NCBI GenBank assembly: GCA_964589725.1
Contig: CAZPUJ010000540.1
Coordinates: 1 to 21,936, forward strand
Reading direction: 5' to 3'
From: CAYSHJ01 sp964589725
Lineage (GTDB): Bacteria > Planctomycetota > Planctomycetia > Planctomycetales > Planctomycetaceae
Length of the DNA stretch: 21,936 nucleotides
In this document: positions 7,222-14,375 of the stretch, piece by piece
How the letters are laid out: each line of letters opens with the position of its first letter
Position numbering within the stretch: the first letter of the stretch is position 1
Position numbers and translations under genes: made by a program
The notes under the pieces: generated by a model
Told to the model about the DNA's origin: nothing
Databases searched by the model: none
What the model saw: the letters and a program-made list of their open reading frames with translations, nothing else

Positions 7222-9276
7222 TCAACCCAGTCGTCCAAATTGCCGTTCCAGCTCATTCTCCGTGAGTACGAGCGCCGTGGGGCGGCCGTGCGGGCAATGG
7301 TGAGCGTCGTCGATCAGGTGTCGTTGGGCGAGCAGGCTGTCGATCTCTTCGGGGGACAGGCGATGACCGGCTTTGATCGCGGCTTTGCAGGACATCATAT
7401 GCAGCAGTGAATCGAGCAGATCGCGGCGGTTGGGTTGTTGATCAGGTTGGTCAAGTTGCTCGGCAAGGTCTTTCACAAGCTGTGGCAAGTTGGCTTTCGC
7501 CAGCATGACTGGGTAGCGATCCACGAGCACGGTCTGACGCCCAAACTCCCGAATGCCGAAACCGAGCTGTGTGAGCACTTCGCTGTACTCCAGCAGCAAC
7601 GCGGTTTCCTTGGGAGTCAACTCGACGGTCTCCGGCACCAGCATGCGTTGCGACTCGACCGCGTGACTCAGCACGCGCGGCCGCAAGTACTCGTACAGAA
7701 TTCGTTCGTGCAACGCATGCTGATCGATGACCGTCAGCCCTTCGTCGGTTTCGATGACGATGTACGTGTCGCGGATCTGCATGGCTCGAGCCTTCGAGTC
7801 GGAGCCGGCACGTTGCTGATTCGTGTCATCACCGGAAGACTCACGAGGGGGCCGGAGCGAACTTCCGGGCACAGCGGCATTGTCGCAGGCCGCCGCGTCG
7901 CGGAACGAGTCCGTTCCGGTGGCAGAAACTGGTGCGAATGCTTCACCCGGCAGCGGCGGTTCGAGTATTGAGTACTCCGTACCGAGTCCTTGGTGGTCAG
8001 AAGCAATCGCGTCGGCGCGAAGCGGCTCGACCGGAACAGGCTCCACCGCGGAAAGTGCTTCGAGTGCTTCGCGTCCAGGGATGCCCGACACTGGTACATC
8101 GCCGTGCCCACCGACGCGCGGAAGTTCAATCGGCGAGCGCGGAGAATTGCTCCACAGACTCGACGACGCCGAAGTGTTCGATGGCGACCAACTCTGGAAC
8201 TCGACACTGCGCGGCCGCAGTCCGGCGCCGGCAGCGACGAAACCGGCGCCACCGGGCGACGTCGGCAGTCGCATCGTGGATTCGAAATTCAGGCTGAGGA
8301 ACTTCGTGCGCAGCATCGACAGTAGTTGGCGGAACAACGCCTGTCCGTCGGCGAACCGGACTTCCGTTTTTGTGGGGTGTACGTTGACGTCGACTTCGCC
8401 GGCGGGAACGTCCAAGTACAGAAACGCAATCGGCTGCCGGCCGGTCATCAGCAAGCCGCGATACGCCTCCGTGAGCGCGTGCTGCAACGAGCGGTCTTGA
8501 ATCCAGCGGCCGTTGAGGAACAAGTGCTGGCTCTTGCGAGTCGACTTGTGAATGCTTGGATGCCCGGCGTAACCCCACATCCGCACGCCGCTCGCTTCCG
8601 ACTCGACGGCGATCAAATCGTCGGCCAGTTCATTGCCGAAGAGTAACCGGATGCGATCGAGCGTCTGTGGCGTGCTGGGAAGTTCAAACACCGGCTTGCC
8701 GTTGTGCCGCAGTACCAGATGCAGTCGCGGATGCGCGAGGGCGATCCGCGTGAAGTGCTCGGCGACGTGCGCGAACTCCGTCGCAACCGACTTCAAAAAC
8801 TTGCGTCGCACCGGCGTGTTGGCGAAGAGTTGCCGGACCTCGATTTGCGTACCCACCGGACAACCGCACGGCTGTGTGGGACGAATGCGTCCACAATCGA
8901 CTTCGATCTCGTGCCCTGTATCGACATCGGGAGTGCGACTGCGCAGACGCACTCGGCTGACTTCCGCGATCGACGCCAACGCCTCGCCGCGAAAGCCCAT
9001 CGTCTGCACGCGAAACAAATCGTCGGCGGTCACGAGCTTGCTGGTGGCGTGCGACGACACGGCCAGCAACAGATCCTCGGGATCAATCCCCTCGCCGTCG
9101 TCGACGATGCGGATCAACTCGCTGCCGCCGTTCTCGATGTCCACCTCGATCCGCGAAGCCAGCGCATCCAGGCTATTTTCGAGCAATTCCTTGACGACAT
9201 TCGCCGGACGCTCAATGACTTCACCCGCGGCGATCTTGTTGACAACCGCGGCATCCAGTTGACGAATGCGAGACAT
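7222..9276 (-). CDS. mutL: DNA mismatch repair protein MutL
   Basis: Mismatch-repair mediator that couples MutS recognition to strand incision. 684 residues. The GHKL ATPase domain is clear: VVNKIAAGEVIERP at 11-24, KELLENSLDA at 29-38 with the ATP-binding acidic and Asn residues, DDGEGI at 59-64, and GFRGEAL at 94-100. A transducer domain continues to about 330, then a variable, Ser/Pro-rich linker to about 490. The C-terminal dimerisation domain has DQHALHERILYE starting at 518, matching the endonuclease motif DQHAxxExxxxE. It also has the supporting motifs CKAAIKAG at 630 and CPHGRP at 661. This is therefore the nicking type of MutL, as expected for a bacterium without MutH. No mutS is in view. 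Confidence 0.97.
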   Translation of the reverse strand: MSRIRQLDAAVVNKIAAGEVIERPANVVKELLENSLDALASRIEVDIENGGSELIRIVDDGEGIDPEDLLLAVSSHATSKLVTADDLFRVQTMGFRGEALASIAEVSRVRLRSRTPDVDTGHEIEVDCGRIRPTQPCGCPVGTQIEVRQLFANTPVRRKFLKSVATEFAHVAEHFTRIALAHPRLHLVLRHNGKPVFELPSTPQTLDRIRLLFGNELADDLIAVESEASGVRMWGYAGHPSIHKSTRKSQHLFLNGRWIQDRSLQHALTEAYRGLLMTGRQPIAFLYLDVPAGEVDVNVHPTKTEVRFADGQALFRQLLSMLRTKFLSLNFESTMRLPTSPGGAGFVAAGAGLRPRSVEFQSWSPSNTSASSSLWSNSPRSPIELPRVGGHGDVPVSGIPGREALEALSAVEPVPVEPLRADAIASDHQGLGTEYSILEPPLPGEAFAPVSATGTDSFRDAAACDNAAVPGSSLRPPRESSGDDTNQQRAGSDSKARAMQIRDTYIVIETDEGLTVIDQHALHERILYEYLRPRVLSHAVESQRMLVPETVELTPKETALLLEYSEVLTQLGFGIREFGRQTVLVDRYPVMLAKANLPQLVKDLAEQLDQPDQQPNRRDLLDSLLHMMSCKAAIKAGHRLSPEEIDSLLAQRHLIDDAHHCPHGRPTALVLTENELERQFGRLG

Positions 9277-9835
9277 CTGCGAACAGGCTCCGTGCCAATG
9301 GTCGTTGTGGTTCCAACCGATCGAATACGTTAGCGGATCGGACGACCGTTAGCAGCTTTGCGGAGTCCACTAAACACAAGCCAAAGCTGACAGAAAAATG
9401 GGGGACAGAAAGATGATGAGGACGAAGATTGTCTTGCAACGATCTTTCTGTCTCAGATATTTCTGTCATGGCAATCGTTTCCTAATCCGCCAGCCGCATT
9501 CTTCCGTCTGAAGTCTCTTGACGCAAACCGACGCTGGCCACCCGCCGAGACGCACAATGAATTCCATCGACCTGCGAACGCAGTTTGCCGCGCGACCTCC
9601 GTCAATGACGTGGGAAATGATCCCGTTGGGGGATGCTCCGCAAAGCTTTCTTTGGGCCTGGTTCAATTCGAGTCGCGGGCTCGAAGGCGAGTGTCGAACA
9701 TTGGACTGTTCAACCCCGACGCCATCGGCGTGGGTGTCGACGACCAAACGACGCTCGGCGCGCACGCCGATGGCGTAGCGGTTAAACTATTCGCCCATCA
9801 CCACAAATTGTTGGCCTACTTGATGGCGGACTCCA
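9277..9835. other. Gene-poor region between mutL and mrr
   Basis: About 560 bases without a supported gene. Open frames exist on both strands (plus from 9518 and 9610, minus from 9765), but none shows a recognisable domain or a start signal and they overlap one another. The left half contains the nested inverted repeat at 9388-9469. The right half contains an imperfect hairpin at 9769-9799, about 40 bases before mrr. The stretch may be the eroded edge of the accessory island that carries mrr. Confidence 0.5.
9388..9469. repeat. Nested inverted repeat (REP/MITE-like)
   Basis: The inner arms GACAGAAAGAT (9404-9414) and ATCTTTCTGTC (9442-9452) are perfect 11-base complements. The outer arms TGACAGAAAAAT (9389-9400) and the ATATTTCTGTCA segment (ending 9468) are nearly complementary. 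The same GACAGAAA core therefore appears twice in each arm. The element lies upstream of mutL in non-coding DNA. There is no U-tract suited to a terminator. Confidence 0.65.
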
Positions 9836-10702
9836 ATGAGCCGTGTTCCCAGTTACGATCACCTCATGCAGCCTGTTTTCCAAGCGATCAAGGAACTCGG
9901 CGGTTCCGGCTCAATCGATGAAATCGACGAGAAGGTCACAGAATTACTGGGCCTTTCCGAAGAAATCATTAACCAACCACACAACCCTGAAAAGAGCAGT
10001 CAAACCGAGCTGCAATACCGTCTGGCGTGGGCTCGGACGTACCTCAAAAAATATGGGTTAATTGAAAACTCCAGCCGTGCCGTTTGGGCGATTGCGCCAG
10101 AAAAGCGAGGCATCGAGCAAATTGATGCACAGGAGGTTGTTCGCGTCGTTCGTGAACTCAGTCGCTCTGAACGAATTGCCAAGAAACGAGACCAAGGAAA
10201 CAGTGAACTTGATGCCGATGACGTGCCAGAAGAAGCACAGTCATGGCGGGAACGTCTGCATCACATTCTGACCACAAAGATTGATCCGTCTGCTTTTGAG
10301 CGCCTCGTCATGCGGTTACTCCGCGAAAGCGGCTTCATTCATGTCGAAGTCACTGGAAAGTCAGGTGATGGTGGTATCGACGGTAAAGGGATCATGCGGC
10401 TCAGCGGCCTTTTGAGTTTCCACGTCATCTTCCAATGCAAACGCTACCAAGGCTCCGTCAGCGCCAGTCATGTTCGTGACTTCCGTGGTTCGATGGTTGG
10501 GCGCGCGGACAAAGGGTTATTGATTACGACCGGCACTTTCACGCGTGATGCCATCAAGGAGGCAACTCGCGATGGTGCGCCGCCAATTGATTTGATTGAC
10601 GGTGATCAACTCGCTGAGAAGCTGAAAGACCTCAAACTCGGAATCAAATCGGAAGTCGTCGAGAAGGTCATCATTGATGACAGTTGGTACTTGACCTTGT
10701 AG
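9836..10702 (+). CDS. mrr: Mrr-type restriction endonuclease
   Basis: Type IV restriction enzyme of the Mrr family, expected to cut DNA carrying foreign methylation. 288 residues. The N-terminal winged-helix Mrr_N domain spans about 6-90 (YDHLMQPVFQAIKELG, then YRLAWARTYLKKYGLIENSSRAVWAI). A charged linker follows. The catalytic PD-(D/E)xK domain spans about 140-285: FERLVMRLLRESGF with Glu155, GDGGIDG with Asp182, and FQCKRYQG, whose Gln200-x-Lys202 is the QxK variant typical of Mrr. GLLITTGTFTRDA completes the fold. No methyltransferase or specificity gene is adjacent, which fits a solitary type IV enzyme. Codon and base composition look more AT-rich than the flanking mutL and serC, which suggests horizontal acquisition. 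Confidence 0.93.
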   Translation: MSRVPSYDHLMQPVFQAIKELGGSGSIDEIDEKVTELLGLSEEIINQPHNPEKSSQTELQYRLAWARTYLKKYGLIENSSRAVWAIAPEKRGIEQIDAQEVVRVVRELSRSERIAKKRDQGNSELDADDVPEEAQSWRERLHHILTTKIDPSAFERLVMRLLRESGFIHVEVTGKSGDGGIDGKGIMRLSGLLSFHVIFQCKRYQGSVSASHVRDFRGSMVGRADKGLLITTGTFTRDAIKEATRDGAPPIDLIDGDQLAEKLKDLKLGIKSEVVEKVIIDDSWYLTL

Positions 10703-10848
10703 CGAGCCGAGATCCAACTCGCGAGCGTGTCACGTTCAGGTTTCTTGTGCTGGCTACCTGGCGACGCCTTTGGGCGATTGTTTGGCGACGATCTCCTGCA
10801 CTATCATCCGTCAGCATGTGATCTCTCCCGTTCAGCGAGGGCCGATTC

Positions 10849-11073
10849 GTGATTGTAATCCGATTTCCCGACAAGCCGACCGAACGACGCGCCTTGGGTT
10901 ACTTGGCTGGCCGCTTTTCCTTCACGACCTGGCAGACAGGCGAAGTCCTGGTGCCCGAAGGTGCCCTCGCCGAACTAGCCGTTGAGGGATTTTGCTTTCA
11001 CGTCGAAGGAGCAGCCGCTTATGGACAAGTCGTACCGGCGCTTCGAGATGCTGCTGCCATTGCGGTTCAATGA
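10849..11073 (+). CDS. Small conserved-looking protein of unknown function (upstream partner)
   Basis: 74 residues from a GTG start (MIVIRFPDKPTERRALGYLAGRF at the N-terminus), preceded by a weak GAGG about nine bases upstream. The sequence is balanced and foldable (beta-rich, with FSFTTWQTGEVLVPEGALAELAVEGFCFHVEG) and unlike the arginine-rich shadow frames. Its 3' end overlaps the next gene by 53 bases in another frame, so the two are almost certainly co-expressed. I recall pairs like this, unnamed, in cyanobacteria and planctomycetes, but I cannot assign a family. It lies 146 bases after mrr on the same strand. Confidence 0.65.
   Translation: MIVIRFPDKPTERRALGYLAGRFSFTTWQTGEVLVPEGALAELAVEGFCFHVEGAAAYGQVVPALRDAAAIAVQ
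11005..11011 (+). promoter_or_regulatory. Ribosome binding site of the second small gene
   Basis: GAAGGAG lies nine bases before the ATG at 11021, within the coding sequence of the preceding gene. It supports the ATG at 11021 over the in-frame ATG at 10982. Confidence 0.7.
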
Positions 11074-11341
11074 CGCTCAGCCAGTTCCGGACGAATTGAT
11101 CGCGGACACTCTGTTGGAACTGAGAGAGCGTTTTGGTGCGGTGTCTTGCGAAACGCAAACAACCCACGGGCAATGGCAACACGAAGGTCGCGTGTATCGC
11201 GATGACTTGGTCCGCATCTACCTCGACGTCCCGGATTTGCCCGAACATCGGGAGTTTTTCAGGCAACTCAAGACACAGCTTCTCGTCCGATTCCAACAGA
11301 TCGACATCTGGTTGACGAGCTATCCACTTGATGTCCTGTGA
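11021..11341 (+). CDS. Small conserved-looking protein of unknown function (downstream partner)
   Basis: 106 residues from the ATG at 11021, chosen for its good Shine-Dalgarno. The sequence begins MDKSYRRFEMLLPLRFNDAQ and continues with an alpha/beta pattern: a helix PDELIADTLLELRERFGAV, strands ETQTTHGQWQHEGRVYRDDLVRIYLDV, then a helix EHREFFRQLKTQLLVRFQQIDIWLTSYP. No signal peptide, membrane segment or known catalytic motif is present. It overlaps the preceding gene by 53 bases and ends 28 bases before the convergent serC stop. A two-gene module with a small leader protein would fit a toxin-antitoxin or regulator pair, but nothing in the sequence proves it. Confidence 0.72.
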   Translation: MDKSYRRFEMLLPLRFNDAQPVPDELIADTLLELRERFGAVSCETQTTHGQWQHEGRVYRDDLVRIYLDVPDLPEHREFFRQLKTQLLVRFQQIDIWLTSYPLDVL

Positions 11342-11369
11342 GAGTGAAGGCGGAGGCGGCACCGCGGCG

Positions 11370-12452
11370 TTATCCGTTCTTGGATTCGAACTCTTTCATC
11401 GTGGCGATCAGTGCATCGACCCCTTCGAGTGGGAAGGCGTTGTAGATGCTGGCTCGCATGCCGCCGACACTGCGATGGCCTTTGAGGCCGTCGAGGCCGG
11501 CTGATGTCGCGGCTTTCACAAACTTCGCGTCGAGTTCTTCGTTGCCGGTCACGAATGTCACGTTCATCAGCGAACGGCTGTCGCGGTCGGCCGTCGGTTT
11601 GAAGAGGCGGCTTTGGTCGAGGTACCCATATAGCTTCTCGGCCTTCTCGCGGTTGCGTCGCTCCATCGCGGCAAGGCCGCCGAGGGACTTGATCCATTTG
11701 AAGACCAATCCCATCAGATAGATGCCGAACGTCGGTGGCGTGTTGTACATCGAGTCGTTCTTGCTGTGCGTGCGGTACTGCAACATCGCCGGCAGGTCAG
11801 AGCGGCCGCGCTCGATCAAATCATTGCGGATGATGACCAGCGTCACGCCCGACGGGCCGAGGTTTTTTTGTGCTCCGGCGTAGATCAGCCCGTACTTCGA
11901 GACGTCGATCGGGCGGCAATAGATGTCGCTGCTGGCGTCGCAAATCAGCGTCGAACCGCTCGGCACTTCGGGCAACCGCTGCCACTGCGTTCCGAAGATG
12001 GTGTTGTTCGAGGTGTAATGCACATAGACCGCGCCGCCGCTGCACGAGACCGTCTTGGGGATGTAACAGTAGTTGCGGTCCTTGCTGGAGCAGGCGACAT
12101 GCACTTTTCCGAAGCGAACGGCCTCCTCTTGAGCCTTTTCGGACCACGCTCCGGTGATGAGGTAGTCGGCCTGTTGATCTGCCGAGAGGAGATTCATCGG
12201 GATCATGCCGAACTGCAACGACGCTCCGCCTTGCAGAAATAATACCTTGTAATCGGACGAGATGCCGCCGATCTCGCGGCATACAGCCTCGGTCTCCTCG
12301 TACACGGCGAGAAACGCCTTGCCGCGGTGTGAGTGCTCGCAAATCCCAATACCCGTGTTGCCCAGCGAGAGCAAGTTCTCTTTGGCTTCTTCCAACACTG
12401 GTACTGGCAACACCGCCGGCCCGGCTGAGAAATTGAAAATTCGCTCCGTCAT
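11370..12452 (-). CDS. serC: Phosphoserine aminotransferase
   Basis: PLP enzyme that converts 3-phosphohydroxypyruvate and glutamate to phosphoserine and 2-oxoglutarate, the second step of serine synthesis; also used for pyridoxal phosphate synthesis in some bacteria. 360 residues, the usual length. FNFSAGPAVLP at the N-terminus, EHSHRGKAF near 39-47, FLQGGASLQF at 72-81 (cofactor phosphate site), CDASSD with Asp172 (pyridine nitrogen contact), and AGAQKNLGPSG with the Schiff-base Lys196 are all present, then GGMRASIYNAFP near the C-terminus. The start at the ATG at 12452 matches the family start MTERIFNFSAGP. It is convergent with the small plus-strand gene pair and appears to be transcribed alone. 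Confidence 0.96.
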   Translation of the reverse strand: MTERIFNFSAGPAVLPVPVLEEAKENLLSLGNTGIGICEHSHRGKAFLAVYEETEAVCREIGGISSDYKVLFLQGGASLQFGMIPMNLLSADQQADYLITGAWSEKAQEEAVRFGKVHVACSSKDRNYCYIPKTVSCSGGAVYVHYTSNNTIFGTQWQRLPEVPSGSTLICDASSDIYCRPIDVSKYGLIYAGAQKNLGPSGVTLVIIRNDLIERGRSDLPAMLQYRTHSKNDSMYNTPPTFGIYLMGLVFKWIKSLGGLAAMERRNREKAEKLYGYLDQSRLFKPTADRDSRSLMNVTFVTGNEELDAKFVKAATSAGLDGLKGHRSVGGMRASIYNAFPLEGVDALIATMKEFESKNG

Positions 12453-12609
12453 GCGTGACTCCAGTTTGCAGTCGACTTTGGCATCCTCGCCGCAATTCGC
12501 TGAACCGCGACGGGATTAAAGGTCGCCGCACGGACCCTTGCAAGGGACGCAGCGAGCCTCATTTGACGGACTCATTGGTGGCTCGCTCGTAAACGCCGAA
12601 ACGGCATTG

Positions 12610-14271
12610 TCAGCGATTGCCGTCGGGACTGACGCAAGTCGCTTGCTCGCGGAATTGCTGTTCGACCTCGGTTGCCGATAACGCTCGGTTGTAGAGTCGT
12701 ACTTCATCCAGCCGGCCGTGGAACCATTGCGAGCGAGTAACGTTGTAGGTGCCCAGTTCCAGCGGGTAAGCAACCACGGCGCCGATGGCTCCGTCAGTCC
12801 GTTTCTTTTCCGTCGACATTCGACCGTTGACGTAGATCAGCAACTTCTCGGCCTTCGGATCGAAGACGGCGACGACTTGGGACCAAGATTGGTGATTGAC
12901 TGGTTTGGCCGCGGACAGAGTTTCCCAGGCGGTATCGGCGGCGTTGCGAGTTTCAAAACGCGGGATGAAGTCCGCGCCGAGGTAGACGTTCCAACCGTGC
13001 TTCGCGATCAAATAGCCGTTCCCGGTGACGCTCTCCGGGCGGACCCACAGCGAGATCGTCAGCGGTCCTTTGATCCGCAATCCTTCGGCGTTGCCGACCG
13101 ACCCAAAGCTCTTCTGACCGTCAAATTCAAGCGAACCACCATCGCCGTTGCGCACGATTTTCGCGCCCTCGAGTTGCAGCCGATGGCGGCCGGCTTGGTC
13201 TGCCACGAACTCCGTGGCCGCTTGATCGAAGTTGAAATGTGCAACGAGACCGTCCACGTTGACGGTGGGATTGTCCGTCGGCGTGGGAGCGGACTCGATG
13301 CGGATGTCGTCCGGCAATGCAAGTCGATAGATGTCGAAGCCGCCGTCGCGCATGGACACGAACGCCACATGCCGACCATCGGCAGCCCACGCCGCATGAT
13401 CATCCATCGCGGGATGACGAGTCAGATTACGAAGCTCGCTTCCGTCGGAGCGCATCAGATGCACGTCGAAATTTCCGTCGCGGTTCGAGCTGAAGAGCAA
13501 CCAGCGTCCGTCGCGAGACCACTTCGGCCGGCAATCAATGCCCGCCTGATTCGTGAGCCGAATCAGATCGGTGCCGTCGCGGCGAACTTTGTAAAGTTCG
13601 ATGTTGCCGTCGCGATCGCTGGCGAACGCGATCCACTGACCGTCCGGCGACCAAGCCGGTTGATGCAGGTACTGCCCAGCCGCTTGCAAAATCTGACTGC
13701 GATTCTTGCCGTCCGCGTCCACGGTCCAAAGCTGCTCGGACGTCGTCACGTAGGCGATGCGTTTGCCGTCGGGAGACCAGCATGGCTCTTCGCCGAATTG
13801 CACGGCCGCTCCGGAAACCACTTTGCGAAGTTGCGTGGCCGCGAACTGCGGATCGATGTCGCAAACAAAAATGTCTTTGGAGGAGTTGCCCGTGTCGTTC
13901 CCACCACCGGAAATCAACAGACGTTTGCCGTCGGGGGAAAAGGTCGGATGTTCTTGAATCTGAACCTCGGCATCGAACGGCGTGAGCAACGGGTGGTCAT
14001 TACTGCCATCCGCGCGCACGATGCGAGTTCCCACGAGCACCAAGTTCGCGGCCCGACGGTTGGGATAATGCCGCGAGTAAACGATGTGCGAGCCGTCCGG
14101 CGAGTAGCTTAAGAAGAACTTGTCGAAACTCGTCCGCGTGAGCCGCGTGATGTTCGGCGGTATGGTTGGCTCGGCGGAGTCGACGGCAGTCATCACCGCA
14201 AAACTGGCGGCACAGACCAACGCCACGACTTCAACCAGCCGACGAATGCGTCTTGATCGTGACATCCGCAT
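12610..14271 (-). CDS. Secreted beta-propeller protein with C-terminal LamG-like domain
   Basis: 553 residues. A basic N-terminus and hydrophobic stretch (LVEVVALVCAASFAVM) end near residue 33, giving a Sec signal peptide. Residues about 50-320 contain at least six TolB/PD40-type propeller repeats recognisable by SPDGSHIVYS, SPDGKRLLIS, SPDGKRIAYV, SPDGQWIAFAS, SRDGRWLLFSS and AADGRHVAFVS. From DGLVAHFNFDQ at 340 to the end is a concanavalin/LamG-like jelly roll (FDGQKSFGSVGN, GPLTISLWVRPES, WSQVVAVFD, GRLDEVRLYNRALS). Known proteins of this build sit outside the cytoplasm and bind glycans or proteins; no catalytic motif is visible. ATG codons occur at residues 1 and 3 and either may be used. 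It follows the DUF1501 gene with a palindromic element between them. Confidence 0.9.
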   Translation of the reverse strand: MRMSRSRRIRRLVEVVALVCAASFAVMTAVDSAEPTIPPNITRLTRTSFDKFFLSYSPDGSHIVYSRHYPNRRAANLVLVGTRIVRADGSNDHPLLTPFDAEVQIQEHPTFSPDGKRLLISGGGNDTGNSSKDIFVCDIDPQFAATQLRKVVSGAAVQFGEEPCWSPDGKRIAYVTTSEQLWTVDADGKNRSQILQAAGQYLHQPAWSPDGQWIAFASDRDGNIELYKVRRDGTDLIRLTNQAGIDCRPKWSRDGRWLLFSSNRDGNFDVHLMRSDGSELRNLTRHPAMDDHAAWAADGRHVAFVSMRDGGFDIYRLALPDDIRIESAPTPTDNPTVNVDGLVAHFNFDQAATEFVADQAGRHRLQLEGAKIVRNGDGGSLEFDGQKSFGSVGNAEGLRIKGPLTISLWVRPESVTGNGYLIAKHGWNVYLGADFIPRFETRNAADTAWETLSAAKPVNHQSWSQVVAVFDPKAEKLLIYVNGRMSTEKKRTDGAIGAVVAYPLELGTYNVTRSQWFHGRLDEVRLYNRALSATEVEQQFREQATCVSPDGNR

Positions 14272-14288
14272 GTCGCTTCTCCGGTCGA

Positions 14289-14360
14289 TCGCTCGTAGTA
14301 ACCCGATTTATCGGGTCAAGGTCGCTCATTCGACCCCATAAATGAGGTCACTACGAGCGA
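14289..14360. repeat. Three-stem palindromic element (MITE/REP-like)
   Basis: The outer arms TCGCTCGTAGT (14289-14299) and ACTACGAGCGA (14350-14360) are perfect 11-base complements. Inside are two further hairpins: ACCCGAT-TT-ATCGGGT (14301-14316) and CTCATT...AATGAG (14325-14346, 10-base loop). The folded element is clover-like. It fills most of the 104 bases between the DUF1501 and beta-propeller genes. There is no U-tract at either end, so it is not a standard terminator. Confidence 0.8.
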
Positions 14361-14375
14361 GGGTGCGCGGTCGGA

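Noticed and set aside
9769..9799. Imperfect hairpin before mrr (GATGGCG ... CGCCCATC)
   Set aside because: The arms pair only with a bulge and no regulator or U-tract is evident; it could be chance in GC-rich DNA.
9466..9921. Overlapping open frames on both strands between mutL and mrr (minus from 9765, plus from 9518 and 9610)
   Set aside because: No domain, start signal or plausible fold was recognised, and they contradict one another. Kept as a gene-poor region.
12535..12546. Perfect 12-base palindrome CCCTTGCAAGGG upstream of serC
   Set aside because: Too short to separate from chance without further copies; no promoter context was identified.
12718..14112. Long plus-strand open frame opposite the propeller/LamG gene
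   Set aside because: It is a shadow of the minus-strand gene, which has a signal peptide and clear repeated domains; the shadow has none.
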